The notes under the pieces are model-generated. The model was given only the letters and a program-made list of their open reading frames with translations, searched no databases and was not told where the DNA came from. From Hyphococcus sp. (GTDB lineage Bacteria; Pseudomonadota; Alphaproteobacteria; Caulobacterales; Parvularculaceae), in contig JANQJK010000006.1 in assembly GCA_028281665.1 (NCBI GenBank), forward strand, positions 62,001-126,000: a stretch of DNA of 64,000 bases. The letters are read 5' to 3'. How positions within the stretch are numbered: position 1 is the first letter of the stretch; each line of letters begins with the position of its first letter. The translations under genes were made by a program, and so were the position numbers. This document shows, in pieces, positions 19,312 through 29,541 of the stretch.

Positions 19312-20349
19312 TTACCCGCCCTCGTCCCCGCCGGCGCCGGGCATTTCACCAAGGGTGAGCCGCGGGTCGACCAGTCGGCCGCGCCATTTGAGGGACCAGT
19401 GAAGATGCGGGCCCGTGGCGCGCCCTGTCGCCCCCACCGCGCCAATCACATCGCCTTTTTCCACCCGGGTCCCGGGCTCAACATCGAGGCGCGACAGATG
19501 CAGGAATGCGCTTTCCAGCCAGTGGCCGTGATCCAGCAGCACCAGGCCGCCCTCGAAATACATCCCCTCCTCTGCAAGGGTAATGACGCCGGGCGCCGGG
19601 GCCCGGATGGGCGTTCCCTGCGGCGCGGCGATATCGAGACCGGAATGGGGACGCTTTGGCTCGCCATTGAGGATACGCTGGGAGCCGAAGACGCCGCTGA
19701 TCCGGCCCGTCACCGGCCAATCGAACCCTTCGGCCCAATCCGCCGCCGTTTGCGACGTTTCGCGCGCCGCATCTTTCTTCACGCGATCGGCGGCGATTTT
19801 TTCCAGCTGCGCCGGGGTGAAACCCGACACCTTCGACTGGTCGAGACCGTCAATGCGCTGGACGGGAAACTCCCGATCTTCAAGTTCGATCGCGCGACGT
19901 TCGACGGCGCCATCGGACAAGGTCACGACCAGCAGCGCCGTCAAAGCGCTGTCGCGCCCGAAACCGACAACGAAACGACCGTCGTCTCCGACCATAACCG
20001 TATCACCGTCAAGGCGGACTTCGGCGCCCGGTTCGGTTTCCCCGAACAGCAACCCACCCTGGGCAAACGAGCCTTCAAGCGAAACCCGCTCAAGACTGTC
20101 GCCAAAGACTTTCTGGCGTTCTTCAACATCGCGCATAGCCTCGCTGAATTCCGCCCGACGCGCGATGGCGTCATCGCTCACGAATTCCATTGCGGCGTCA
20201 GATGCGGCGTCGGGGGCGGCGGCGGGCGCCGTCGTTTCCGGCGCAGGCTCGCTCGCCGCAGCAGCGGCGGCCGGTTTGTCAGCGGCGCAGGCGCTGACGG
20301 TCAAGGACGACAGGGCCAACATCATCGCCGGCAGCGACGGTCTCATCAT
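19312..20349 (-). CDS. M23 family metallopeptidase (lipoprotein-like N-terminus)
   Basis: 345 aa; FGSQRILNGEPKRPHSGLDIAAPQGTPIRAPAPGVITLAEEGMYFEGGLVLLDHGHWLESAFLHLSRLDVEPGTRVEKGDVIGAVGATGRATGPHLHWSLKW. Confidence 0.95.
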   Translation of the reverse strand: MMRPSLPAMMLALSSLTVSACAADKPAAAAAASEPAPETTAPAAAPDAASDAAMEFVSDDAIARRAEFSEAMRDVEERQKVFGDSLERVSLEGSFAQGGLLFGETEPGAEVRLDGDTVMVGDDGRFVVGFGRDSALTALLVVTLSDGAVERRAIELEDREFPVQRIDGLDQSKVSGFTPAQLEKIAADRVKKDAARETSQTAADWAEGFDWPVTGRISGVFGSQRILNGEPKRPHSGLDIAAPQGTPIRAPAPGVITLAEEGMYFEGGLVLLDHGHWLESAFLHLSRLDVEPGTRVEKGDVIGAVGATGRATGPHLHWSLKWRGRLVDPRLTLGEMPGAGGDEGG

Positions 20350-20558
20350 TTCCGCTCTCCATAACCGAAGCCGGTCATGGCCGCAGCCGCGTCCGCATAG
20401 GCTTCCTGTTTGTCCACATTCCAGTACCGCAGCGATTTGACCGGAATGCGCGCTCCAGTGACGGCGCAGATCACATACGCGCCCGGTTTGACGATGTGGA
20501 ATTCCGCATCGTCATAGTCGAGAACGGCCTCGCCGCCGGCTGAGTCGAAGGGGTTCAT
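20346..20558 (-). CDS. DUF2093 domain protein
   Basis: 70 aa; AVLDYDDAEFHIVKPGAYVICAVTGARIPVKSLRYWNVDKQEAYADA; ATGA overlap with the M23 gene. Confidence 0.85.
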   Translation of the reverse strand: MNPFDSAGGEAVLDYDDAEFHIVKPGAYVICAVTGARIPVKSLRYWNVDKQEAYADAAAAMTGFGYGERK

Positions 20559-20738
20559 GGCGCGTATTCCTGACTGTTCCGGCCGATGTTTTCAAGCACA
20601 TATGGGCCCGCAAACCGGCATTTCAGCGCAGAGCCCGCTCCCGCGCCGCGATGCGCTCGGCGGGCTGGCGAGCAAGACGGGTCCGCCGAAAAATGGCATC
20701 GTACATTCACGCCGGAAGCATACAGCCATCCGCAGAGA

Positions 20739-20770
20739 CGTTGATACGTATCGACCAAATGCGGGATTCA
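20739..20770 (-). repeat. 32-bp dispersed element, copy 2
   Basis: Minus-strand tgaatcccgcatttggtCgatacgtatcaacg; see 11595..11626. Confidence 0.85.
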
Positions 20771-20861
20771 TTGAAGAATTTACGGTTATTGGGGTAAGCG
20801 CCAATCCGGTTCGCGCTATTGGGGCGGATGTTTTCCGGCCTTCTCGCCACGTGGCGGAGAT

Positions 20862-20936
20862 TGTTCCGGGCGGGGAATCGAACCCCGCAAAATCCGGTTC
20901 GAAAACCGAAAGGTCTTGCCATTAAACGACCGGAAC
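20862..20936 (-). tRNA. tRNA or tRNA-like gene, isotype uncertain (irregular anticodon loop)
   Basis: GTTCCGG/CCGGAAC 7-bp acceptor; D loop AATGGCA; T loop TTCGATT; anticodon arm TTCGG-TTTTCGAA-CCGGA has an 8-nt loop (or 6-bp stem with 6-nt loop); one extra C between T stem and acceptor; no encoded CCA. Confidence 0.75.
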
Positions 20937-20961
20937 GCTGCAAATACTAACGACGCCTGCG

Positions 20962-21165
20962 CTACCCCTTTTTCGCCTCGCGCAGCACCTGTTTGACATA
21001 GGCGTCTACGTCCAGGTCGCCGGTTGCCCGGCCTTTGATCCGCTCACGGATTTTTGACGGAAGCTCGGACGGATCGATCGGGCCGGCGCTCGCAATGGTC
21101 GCGCGGATCAGTTCCTTCAGCGCATCCTCATCAAGCTCCGGCTCCCATTTTCTCTTGTCGCTCAC
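20962..21165 (-). CDS. Small conserved hypothetical protein
   Basis: 67 aa acidic/basic helical ORF directly upstream of the tRNA-like gene and downstream of clpB on the same strand. Confidence 0.6.
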   Translation of the reverse strand: MSDKRKWEPELDEDALKELIRATIASAGPIDPSELPSKIRERIKGRATGDLDVDAYVKQVLREAKKG

Positions 21166-21175
21166 GGGCGCCTTC

Positions 21176-23839
21176 CTAGTTCAGCAGCGCGCCCGGCGGC
21201 GGGGCGGCGTCGCCCGCGCCCGAGAACGCGAAATAATCGCGCCCTTCCACCGTTTCGCCGTTAATGGTCAACGCATCATTGTCCGCCGAGACATGAAGCG
21301 TCTCCCCGTCCGCGACCTTGCCCGCAAGCAGAAGCTCTGCGAGGGGATCCTGCAGGGACTTCTGGATGACCCGTTTCAGCGGCCGGGCGCCGTAAACGGG
21401 ATCATATCCCTTGTCGCCGAGCCAGGTTCGCGCTTTTTCGTCAAGTTCAAGCACGATCTTGCGATCCGCAAGCAGGCCGCCGAGGCGGGCGATCTGGATA
21501 TCGACAATCGCATCCATATGCGGACGCGCCAGGCGGTGGAACAGGATGATTTCGTCAAGCCGGTTGAGGAATTCCGGGCGGAACTTCGCGCGCACGGCTT
21601 CCATGACCGGACCACGAACAGCGGAGGACTCCTCGCCCTCCTTCTGGGCTGCGAGAAACTCAGCGCCGAGATTCGACGTCATGATGATCAGCGTGTTTTT
21701 GAAATCGACCGTATGCCCCTGCCCGTCCGTCAGGCGGCCGTCATCAAGCACCTGTAAGAGCACGTTAAAGACATCCGGGTGCGCCTTTTCGACTTCATCG
21801 AAGAGGACGACCTGATACGGCCGGCGACGCACGCGCTCGGTAAGGACGCCGCCTTCTTCGTAGCCGACATAGCCCGGCGGCGCGCCGATCAGTCTCGCTA
21901 CGGAATGTTTTTCCATGAACTCCGACATGTCGATGCGCGCAATGGCAGTCTCATCGTCGAAAAGAAACTCGGCGAGCGCTTTGGTCAACTCGGTCTTGCC
22001 GACGCCGGTGGGTCCGAGGAACAGGAACGAACCCATGGGTCGGTTCGGGTCTTTCAGCCCCGCCCGCGCGCGGCGTACGGCGGCGGATACGGCGCCGACG
22101 GCTTCGGCCTGACCGACCACACGACCGCCCAGCGCCTCTTCCATCTTCAGAAGTTTTTCCCGCTCGCCTTCCAGCATCTTGTTGACAGGGACGCCCGTCC
22201 ACCGGGAAACGACGCTGGCGATGTTCTCATCATCGACGACTTCCTTGACGAGCGCGCGCGCTTTTCCGTTGGCGTCTGCATCGTCCTCAGCTTTCGCAAG
22301 CTGCTTTTCAAGCGCCGGTATCTGTCCGTATTTCAGCTCCGAGGCTTTGCCGAGGTCGCCGCGACGTTCGGCATCGGCCAGTTGCTGACGCAACTGGTCC
22401 AGCTGTTCTTTCACCTTGGTCGACGAGGCAAGGCTGTCTTTCTCGGCCCGCCAGCGCGCCGTCAGTTCCGCGGAACGTTGCTCCAGCTGAGACAGTTCGC
22501 TGTCGAGATTTTCGAGGCGGTCTTTTGACGCCTGATCGTCTTCTTTCTTCAACGCCTCGCGTTCGATCTTCATCTGGATGATGCGGCGATCAAGCTCGTC
22601 GAGTTCTTCGGGCTTGGAATCCACTTCCATTTTCAGGCGCGAGGCCGCCTCGTCCACGAGATCGATCGCCTTGTCGGGGAGGAACCGGTCGGTGATGTAA
22701 CGATGAGACAGGGTCGCGGCGGCGACAATCGCGGAATCCGATATGCGCACGCCGTGATGAAGCTCATACTTCTCCTTCAGCCCGCGCAGGATAGAGATCG
22801 TGTCTTCGACTGACGGCTCGTCGATAAAGACCGCCTGAAACCGCCGCGCGAGCGCCGCGTCTTTCTCGACATACTTCTTGTACTCGTCGAGGGTCGTCGC
22901 GCCGACACAATGGAGTTCGCCGCGGGCAAGGGCAGGCTTCAGCAAGTTCGACGCGTCCATGGCGCCGTCGGTTTTGCCGGCGCCCACAAGCGTGTGCATT
23001 TCGTCGATAAAGAGGACGATCTGCCCGTCTGCGTCGGTCACTTCCTGAAGGACGGCCTTTAGGCGCTCCTCGAACTCGCCGCGATACTTCGCGCCGGCGA
23101 TCAAGGCGCCCATATCGAGCGCCAGAAGCGATTTTTCTTTCAGGCTTTCCGGCACGTCGCCATTAATAATGCGCTGCGCAAGGCCCTCAGCGATGGCGGT
23201 CTTGCCGACGCCGGGCTCGCCAATAAGCACCGGGTTGTTTTTCGTGCGGCGGGACAGCACCTGCATCGTCCGTCGAATTTCTTCATCGCGCCCGATGACC
23301 GGATCGAGCTTGCCGTCGCGGGCCGCCTCCGTGAGATCGCGGGCGTAGCGCTTCAGCGCATCATAGGCTTGCTCGGCCGACGCGGTGTCGGCCGTGCGCC
23401 CTTTCCGGATGTCGTTGATCGCTTCGTTGAGCTTTACCGCCGTAACGCCGGCTTTCTTGAAGATGTCGGCGGTCCCGGCCTGAGCCTCCACCGCAAGAGC
23501 CGTCAGGAGGCGCTCGGCGGTGACGAATTTGTCGCCGGCCTTTTTGCCGATTTCCTCCGCCGCGCCGAACACCTTGGCGGTGGGCGCCGCCATATAGATC
23601 TGGCCCGAGCCGCCTTCGACCTGCGGCAGCTTGCCGAGCGCTTCGTCTGTCAGTTGCAATGCAACTTCAGGCTTGCCGCCGGCGGCGCGAATAAGGTTCG
23701 CGGCGAGCCCTTCCTGATCGTCAAGGAGCGCTTTCAGGACATGTTCGGGCGTGAATTGCTGGTGGTTTTCGCGCAGCGCAATGGTTTGCGCGGCCTGAAT
23801 GAGACCGCGGGCGCGGTCGGTATAATTCTCAAATTGCAT
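21176..23839 (-). CDS. clpB: ATP-dependent chaperone ClpB
   Basis: 887 aa; Clp N domain, two Walker A motifs ([37 protein letters not shown]), middle coiled coil, [29 protein letters not shown]. Confidence 0.97.
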   Translation of the reverse strand: MQFENYTDRARGLIQAAQTIALRENHQQFTPEHVLKALLDDQEGLAANLIRAAGGKPEVALQLTDEALGKLPQVEGGSGQIYMAAPTAKVFGAAEEIGKKAGDKFVTAERLLTALAVEAQAGTADIFKKAGVTAVKLNEAINDIRKGRTADTASAEQAYDALKRYARDLTEAARDGKLDPVIGRDEEIRRTMQVLSRRTKNNPVLIGEPGVGKTAIAEGLAQRIINGDVPESLKEKSLLALDMGALIAGAKYRGEFEERLKAVLQEVTDADGQIVLFIDEMHTLVGAGKTDGAMDASNLLKPALARGELHCVGATTLDEYKKYVEKDAALARRFQAVFIDEPSVEDTISILRGLKEKYELHHGVRISDSAIVAAATLSHRYITDRFLPDKAIDLVDEAASRLKMEVDSKPEELDELDRRIIQMKIEREALKKEDDQASKDRLENLDSELSQLEQRSAELTARWRAEKDSLASSTKVKEQLDQLRQQLADAERRGDLGKASELKYGQIPALEKQLAKAEDDADANGKARALVKEVVDDENIASVVSRWTGVPVNKMLEGEREKLLKMEEALGGRVVGQAEAVGAVSAAVRRARAGLKDPNRPMGSFLFLGPTGVGKTELTKALAEFLFDDETAIARIDMSEFMEKHSVARLIGAPPGYVGYEEGGVLTERVRRRPYQVVLFDEVEKAHPDVFNVLLQVLDDGRLTDGQGHTVDFKNTLIIMTSNLGAEFLAAQKEGEESSAVRGPVMEAVRAKFRPEFLNRLDEIILFHRLARPHMDAIVDIQIARLGGLLADRKIVLELDEKARTWLGDKGYDPVYGARPLKRVIQKSLQDPLAELLLAGKVADGETLHVSADNDALTINGETVEGRDYFAFSGAGDAAPPPGALLN

Positions 23840-23902
23840 GTCGACCTCAAATGAGCGTCAGAATTCAAAAGCGCCCCCGGAGGCGGCGCCGGTCCTTAAA
23901 GG

Positions 23903-23931
23903 TAGATGGGGGCGCGCACCCGTTTCACAAG
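23903..23931 (-). promoter_or_regulatory. Candidate heat-shock (RpoH/sigma-32-like) promoter of clpB
   Basis: Minus strand CTTGTGAAACGGGTGCGCGCCCCCATCTA: -35 CTTG and -10 CCCCATCTA, 16 nt apart. Confidence 0.7.
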
Positions 23932-23952
23932 GCCCCGCGCGCCTGGCGAATA

Positions 23953-23986
23953 CAAAAAAACCGGCGCAGATTGTCGCCTGCGCCGG
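23953..23986 (-). terminator. Rho-independent terminator downstream of the EF-hand gene
   Basis: CCGGCGCAG (23961..23969) pairs with CTGCGCCGG (23978..23986), followed by a T run on the minus strand. Confidence 0.8.
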
Positions 23987-24015
23987 CTTCGTAATCGTTA
24001 ACCGAGTGTGGGCGT

Positions 24016-24366
24016 CTACCCGTCTTTCCTGCCTTCCTTCTTGGCTTTGTATTTCGCCTTCTTCTCAGCCATCTTGGCCGCCTGTTTGGCCTTGGCTTCG
24101 TCCAGGGTAATCGCGCCGTCCGCGTCGCCTTCGACCCATTTCGCCCAGTCTTTTTCCGCTTCGGCAGTCTTATAGGCCATGTACTCCGCGCTCGTCACCG
24201 AGCCGTCGCCATTGGCGTCGACTTTCGCGAATTTTTCTTCGAGCTTGGCTTCCATTTTGGCTTTCTTTTCGTCCCACGACATTTTCTTCTTTTCGTCGCC
24301 GGCAATTGCAGCCCCCGCAGCCAACGCAACCGCGCCAGCCGTCAGTGTAAAGATGGTTCTTTTCAT
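24016..24366 (-). CDS. Secreted EF-hand domain protein
   Basis: 116 aa; signal peptide MKRTIFTLTAGAVALAAGAAIA; EF-hand loop DANGDGSVTSAE; partial second loop EGDADGAITLDE. Confidence 0.88.
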   Translation of the reverse strand: MKRTIFTLTAGAVALAAGAAIAGDEKKKMSWDEKKAKMEAKLEEKFAKVDANGDGSVTSAEYMAYKTAEAEKDWAKWVEGDADGAITLDEAKAKQAAKMAEKKAKYKAKKEGRKDG

Positions 24367-24551
24367 TGGACGTCCTTTCCCTCAAGAGTATGCGCGCACG
24401 CAACGCGCAGATTGGATATGCCTTCGCAATCGCGACTGCATTGGAAATGCTCTAGCATGACGACATGCAATGCGACCCGCGTCGCAGGGGCAAATCGACG
24501 CCTTACGTTTTCGTAAGCCGATGAAGCGTTCTTCCCGCGCGACGAATGGAG

Positions 24552-25322
24552 TTAAATCAGCCCCGCCAAGGGCGAAGACGGATCGGCGTACCGTTTTTTT
24601 GGCATGCGCCCCGCGTGATAGGCTTCGCGTCCCGCGATCACCGCATGCTTCATGGCGCTTGCCATCAGGATCGGATCCTTCGCTTCGGCGATTGCCGTAT
24701 TCATCAAAACGCCGTCGCAGCCGAGCTCCATTGCAACCGCCGCGTCCGACGCTGTGCCGACGCCGGCGTCAACAATAACGGGTACGGACGACTGCTCGAT
24801 GATGAGGCGGATATTGACCGGATTGATGATGCCGAGCCCCGAACCGATGAGGCTTCCGAGCGGCATGATGGCGCAGCAGCCCGCATCTTCCAGCTTGCGC
24901 GCATAAACCGGGTCGTCCGAACAATAGACCATGACCTCGAAGCCGTCCTTAATCAGGAGCTTCGCCGCGGCGAGCGTTTCCTCCATATCCGGGTAGAGCG
25001 TTTTCTTGTCCGAGAGAACTTCGAGCTTGACGAGATTCCAGCCGCCCGCTTCGCGCGCCAGCCTTAACGTCCGGATGGCGTCGTCGGCGGTGAAGCAGCC
25101 GGCGGTGTTCGGCAGGTAGACGTATTTTTTGGGGTCGAGAAAATCGACCAGCATCGGCTTGTCTTTATCGGTGAGGTTCACCCGCCGGACGGCGACGGTC
25201 ACCATTTCCGCGCCGGCCGCCTCCGCCGCTTCCGCATTCTGGGCGTAGGTTTCGTACTTGCCCGTGCCGATGATCAGGCGCGATGAGAATTCGCGGCCCG
25301 CAATCGTTAAAACGTCGCTCAA
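24552..25322 (-). CDS. thiG: Thiazole synthase
   Basis: Start likely TTG 25322 ([23 protein letters not shown]); [53 protein letters not shown]. Confidence 0.95.
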   Translation of the reverse strand: MSDVLTIAGREFSSRLIIGTGKYETYAQNAEAAEAAGAEMVTVAVRRVNLTDKDKPMLVDFLDPKKYVYLPNTAGCFTADDAIRTLRLAREAGGWNLVKLEVLSDKKTLYPDMEETLAAAKLLIKDGFEVMVYCSDDPVYARKLEDAGCCAIMPLGSLIGSGLGIINPVNIRLIIEQSSVPVIVDAGVGTASDAAVAMELGCDGVLMNTAIAEAKDPILMASAMKHAVIAGREAYHAGRMPKKRYADPSSPLAGLI

Positions 25323-25326
25323 TGGT

Positions 25327-25527
25327 TCAGCCTCCGCCGACAAACTGTACGATCTCAATGCGATCGCCTTCGGCGACCGGCGTATCGTCATATAGGGACC
25401 GCGGAATGATTTCGCGATTGCGTTCGACTGCTATTTTCCGCGCTTCCAGCTCAAGCGCGGCGAGGAGACCGGCGACAGTCGGCTCGCCCGCATGCTCGTA
25501 TTCTTCGCCGTTCAGAGTAATATCCAT
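25327..25527 (-). CDS. thiS: Sulfur carrier protein ThiS
   Basis: 66 aa; [25 protein letters not shown]...[35 protein letters not shown]-like, C-terminal GGG. Confidence 0.95.
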   Translation of the reverse strand: MDITLNGEEYEHAGEPTVAGLLAALELEARKIAVERNREIIPRSLYDDTPVAEGDRIEIVQFVGGG

Positions 25528-25636
25528 GGATTTTCAAGCGGTTCTCTTATTGCAGCGCGCTGCGGCGCACGGCTATATGTAGACCCTTCATAATCGGCGG
25601 TGAAGGCGGCGGCGACAAGTTTATGGCGAAGTCTGT

Positions 25637-26083
25637 ATGACCAAGAGGGCGGCATATGTCCTGAACGGGCCGAACCTGAACCTGCTCGGAACCCGTGAGC
25701 CGGAGATTTACGGCAGCGACAGCCTCGCCGATATCGAAAAGGACTGCCGGAAAAAGGCGGCAACACTGGGCCTGTCGGTGGATTTTCGCCAGTCGAACAC
25801 CGAGGGGACCCTTGTCGACTGGGTTCAGGAAGCGGGCTCGAAGGGCGCAGGGCTGATCATCAATCCGGGCGGCTACACGCATACGTCCGTCGCACTGCTC
25901 GACGCATTATCGGCGATCGGGATACCGAAAATTGAACTTCACCTGTCAAACATACACGCCCGGGAAGAATTCCGCCGCCGTTCGGTGACCGCGTCGGCGG
26001 CGGATGGATTAATTATGGGTTTAGGCGCGGCGGGGTATGGGCTTGCGCTGGAAGCGCTCGCGGGCCTCATTGGCCGGGCCTGA
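25637..26083 (+). CDS. aroQ: Type II 3-dehydroquinate dehydratase
   Basis: 148 aa; [55 protein letters not shown]-like. Confidence 0.97.
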   Translation: MTKRAAYVLNGPNLNLLGTREPEIYGSDSLADIEKDCRKKAATLGLSVDFRQSNTEGTLVDWVQEAGSKGAGLIINPGGYTHTSVALLDALSAIGIPKIELHLSNIHAREEFRRRSVTASAADGLIMGLGAAGYGLALEALAGLIGRA

Positions 26084-26161
26084 CGGGGGCCGGGCCTGAC
26101 GGGGAAGGTTTTGTTCGCCGGCGGAACTTGGTAAGGCCGGTGAGTTTATAGCGGAAAGCAT

Positions 26162-26629
26162 ATGGCTGGGAACAAAAACAAAGAAGATCGCGGCGCGGAA
26201 GCGCACTGGATCCGGGAACTCGCCGGAATACTGGAAGAAACGGGGCTGACGGAAATCGAGATCGAACGCGATGGCGCGCGCCTGCGCGTCTCCCGTCAGG
26301 GCGGCGCCGTTGCTGCGCCGGCGCTTGCCGCGCCAGCAGCGCCAACGCCCGCGCCCGCTGCGCCGACACCGGCGGCTGCGCCCGCCGGCGATCACCCCGG
26401 CGCCATCAAGTCGCCCATGGTCGGCACGGCATACCTGTCGCCCTCGCCCGGCGCCGCTCCGTTCATCACGGAGGGCGGCGCGGTTACAGAGGGGCAGACG
26501 GTGATGATTGTCGAGGCGATGAAGACCATGAACCCGATTGCCGCGCCCCGTTCCGGCACGGTTACGAAAATCATGGTCAGCGACGCCCAGCCTGTGGAGT
26601 TCGACGAACCGCTGTTGATTATTGAATGA
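26162..26629 (+). CDS. accB: Acetyl-CoA carboxylase biotin carboxyl carrier protein
   Basis: 155 aa; Ala/Pro linker and biotinyl motif VEAMKTMNPI. Confidence 0.96.
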   Translation: MAGNKNKEDRGAEAHWIRELAGILEETGLTEIEIERDGARLRVSRQGGAVAAPALAAPAAPTPAPAAPTPAAAPAGDHPGAIKSPMVGTAYLSPSPGAAPFITEGGAVTEGQTVMIVEAMKTMNPIAAPRSGTVTKIMVSDAQPVEFDEPLLIIE

Positions 26630-26639
26630 AATATAATCC

Positions 26640-26762
26640 CTCTTCCGCCGCTTGCGGGGGAAGTGTCAGCGAAGCTGACGAAGGGGGCGGCTTAGTTACT
26701 CAAGCGTCAAAATACCCCCTCCGGCCCTTCGGGCCACCTCCCCCGTAAACGGGGGAGGAAAA
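26640..26762. repeat. Intergenic palindromic (REP-like) element between accB and accC
   Basis: cttccgccgcttgcgggggaag ... tcagcgaagctga ... cctcccccgtaaacgggggagg; several nested inverted repeats. Confidence 0.6.
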
Positions 26763-26795
26763 ACGAGAGTTGGAAAATGATTATTCGTTTAGAAG

Positions 26796-28139
26796 ATGTT
26801 TGAAAAAGTCCTGATCGCCAATCGCGGAGAAATCGCCCTCCGCATCCACCGCGCCTGCAAAGAGCTGGGCATCCAGACGGTCGCGGTGCACTCAACCGCC
26901 GATCAGAACGCCATGCATGTACGCCTTGCGGACGAAAGCGTTTGCATCGGCCCGCCGGCGCCGAAGGACAGCTACCTCAATATTCCCGCGATTATTTCAG
27001 CGGCGGAAATCACCGGCGCGGACGCAATCCATCCGGGATACGGGTTCCTGTCCGAGAACGCCCGCTTCGCCGATATCGTCAAAGCCCACAACATCACGTT
27101 TATCGGTCCGGAGGCGGAGCATATCCGCGTCATGGGCGACAAAATCGCGGCGAAGGAAGCCGTCGGCAAGGCCGGCATTCCCCTCGTTCCGGGCTCTGAG
27201 GGCGCCCTCGCCTCCATGGAAGAGGCGCGCGCCGCGGCCGACAAGATCGGCTATCCGGTGCTGGTCAAAGCCGCCGCCGGCGGCGGCGGGCGGGGCATGA
27301 AGCTCGCGCCGACCCCGGCCGATCTCGAAGAAGCGATTTCGACCGCCAAGTCCGAAGCCAAAGGCGCCTTTGGCGACGACGCCGTTTATCTCGAAAAGTA
27401 TCTGACGAAACCGCGGCATATTGAATTGCAGATTATCGCCGACAGCCACGGTAATGTGGTCCAGCTGGGCGAGCGGGACTGTTCGCTTCAACGTCGCCAC
27501 CAGAAGGTGCTGGAAGAAGCGCTGTCGCCGGCCCTTGGGCCAGAGGAACGCGCGCGCATCGGCGAAACCGTCAGAAAGGCGATCGAGCAGCTCGGTTATC
27601 TCGGCGCCGGCACCATCGAGTTCCTTTACGAAGACGGCGAGTTCTATTTCATCGAGATGAACACGCGCCTGCAAGTCGAACACCCGATCACGGAGCAGGT
27701 GACGGACATCGACATCGTCCGCGAACAGATCTGCGTCGCCGCCGGCGCGCCCTTGAGCATCAAGCAAGAGGACGTTCGCTTTCGCGGGCATTCTATTGAG
27801 TGCCGCATCAATGCGGAAAACCCGAAGACCTTCCGGCCGTCGCCGGGCAGGATTACCGACTTCCACGCGCCGGGCGGCCCGGGCGTGCGCTTCGACAGCG
27901 CCGTTTACACCGGTTACTCAATTCCGCCTTATTACGACTCGATGATCGGCAAGCTGATCGTTTTCGGCGACACGCGCGAGCTGTGCCTTGCACGATTGCG
28001 GCGCTGCCTGTCGGAATTCGCCCTCGTCGGTATTGAAACGACGATCCCGCTGTTTCAGGAGCTGATCGACCAGCCGGACTTTCAGCGCGGCGACTATCAT
28101 ATTCACTGGCTTGAAAACTGGCTGGCGGAGTCTGAGTAG
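26796..28139 (+). CDS. accC: Acetyl-CoA carboxylase biotin carboxylase subunit
   Basis: 447 aa; [60 protein letters not shown]. Confidence 0.98.
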   Translation: MFEKVLIANRGEIALRIHRACKELGIQTVAVHSTADQNAMHVRLADESVCIGPPAPKDSYLNIPAIISAAEITGADAIHPGYGFLSENARFADIVKAHNITFIGPEAEHIRVMGDKIAAKEAVGKAGIPLVPGSEGALASMEEARAAADKIGYPVLVKAAAGGGGRGMKLAPTPADLEEAISTAKSEAKGAFGDDAVYLEKYLTKPRHIELQIIADSHGNVVQLGERDCSLQRRHQKVLEEALSPALGPEERARIGETVRKAIEQLGYLGAGTIEFLYEDGEFYFIEMNTRLQVEHPITEQVTDIDIVREQICVAAGAPLSIKQEDVRFRGHSIECRINAENPKTFRPSPGRITDFHAPGGPGVRFDSAVYTGYSIPPYYDSMIGKLIVFGDTRELCLARLRRCLSEFALVGIETTIPLFQELIDQPDFQRGDYHIHWLENWLAESE

Positions 28140-28216
28140 ACTACGCGCCTGGGCATAAGGGCTGCACAACGCGACCCCGATTGCACAAACCCGCGATTCA
28201 AGGCGATACTCGCCCC

Positions 28217-28882
28217 ATGCCACGCGACAGCGCCAATGCGATTCCCGTCGACGAACTTATCAAGGCCTATACGCTCGGCTATTTCCCGATGGCGCGGGCA
28301 CGCGACGATGCGACGGTTGTCTGGGTGCTGCCGGAGGAGCGCGGCGTCATCGGTCTCAGCGACGCACGCGCGCCGAAACGATTGCTGCGACTGGTAAAAA
28401 CCGAACCTTTCGACATTCGCATCAATTCGGCGTTCCCGGAGGTTATTGCGGCGTGCGCCGACGCGACGCCCGCCCGCCCCGACACATGGATCAACGACGC
28501 CATTGTCGAAGCGTATACGGAGCTTCACTATCGCGGCCTCGTGCACAGCGTTGAGTGCTGGCGCGACGGCGCTTTGGTCGGCGGACTTTACGGGATGGCG
28601 CTCGGCGCGGCGTTTTGCGGCGAAAGCATGTTCTCTCGGATGCGTGACGCCTCAAAAGTCGCGATGGTCCATTTGATGGCGCGGTTGAAAATCGGCGGCT
28701 TCGATTTCATCGACGCGCAATTCTACAACGAACATCTTGAACAGTTCGGCCTTATCGGCGTCCCGAACGACGCCTACCAGTTGCGGTTGAAAACGGCGCT
28801 GAACGCCAAAGCGGATTTTTTCGCCGCGCCCGATCAGCTCTCGACGGCGCGAGTCGTGCAGTCGATCACCCACACGTCGTAA
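28217..28882 (+). CDS. aat: Leucyl/phenylalanyl-tRNA--protein transferase
   Basis: Start probably ATG 28217; AYTLGYFPMAR, WVLPEERGVIGL, LGAAFCGESMFSRMRDASKVAMVHL, FDFIDAQFYNEHLEQFG. Confidence 0.95.
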   Translation: MPRDSANAIPVDELIKAYTLGYFPMARARDDATVVWVLPEERGVIGLSDARAPKRLLRLVKTEPFDIRINSAFPEVIAACADATPARPDTWINDAIVEAYTELHYRGLVHSVECWRDGALVGGLYGMALGAAFCGESMFSRMRDASKVAMVHLMARLKIGGFDFIDAQFYNEHLEQFGLIGVPNDAYQLRLKTALNAKADFFAAPDQLSTARVVQSITHTS

Positions 28883-29541
28883 ACGGGGTGCTCCAGCGCA
28901 TTGAGCGCCGGGCTTGAAGCAAACATCCATCCACGAAAGATGTTTTCGCCTTGCGCCTGCGGCCCGCTCAACACTTCCGGCGCCGGCAGCGTCGGCAAGG
29001 GCTCCGACGATAGGGGCGCTGCTTCGACAGGCGCATCCTCTTCCGCCGCGTCGGCGCCAAAGGCGGGGATTTCGCGCAATTCGAGATCTTCATCGACCGG
29101 CACCGCAATGGGCTCATCGGCGCCCTCTTCGCCAGTTTCCAGCAAGGAGGGATCGATTTTCAAGTCGTCGCCGCGCGCGCCGAATTCCCGATCGAACACT
29201 TCGAGAAACGCCGTCGTTTCGGGAAACTCCTCCGGCGGACGCTTGTCGCAGTAACGCGGCAAGAGTTCGAGGGAGCCGAACTGCGCGATTTTGTTCATGG
29301 GGATTTCGATATCCGTGTACCGCGCCGTAATCTTGTCGAGGGCGCGCAAAGTGACGGAAACCGGCTCGCGCTCGGCCCGCTCGATCACGCCGGCAAACGG
29401 ATCGTCGCTGTTGCGCGACAGGGCCTCAAGTTCGTCGAGGCGATCGTCCATGGGCGTTTCCAGCCGCTCGTTCTGCGCAAGCGCGCCCGTGAACGAACAG
29501 GGCGCGAAACACGCGGCCGTCAACAACAACAAACTTCGCAT
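28834..29541 (-). CDS. DUF2155 domain protein
   Basis: 235 aa; signal peptide; TARYTDIEIPMNKIAQFGSLELLPRYCDKRPPEEFPETTAFLEVFD...IFRGWMFASSPALNALEHPVYDVWVIDC. Confidence 0.9.
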   Translation of the reverse strand: MRSLLLLTAACFAPCSFTGALAQNERLETPMDDRLDELEALSRNSDDPFAGVIERAEREPVSVTLRALDKITARYTDIEIPMNKIAQFGSLELLPRYCDKRPPEEFPETTAFLEVFDREFGARGDDLKIDPSLLETGEEGADEPIAVPVDEDLELREIPAFGADAAEEDAPVEAAPLSSEPLPTLPAPEVLSGPQAQGENIFRGWMFASSPALNALEHPVYDVWVIDCTTRAVES

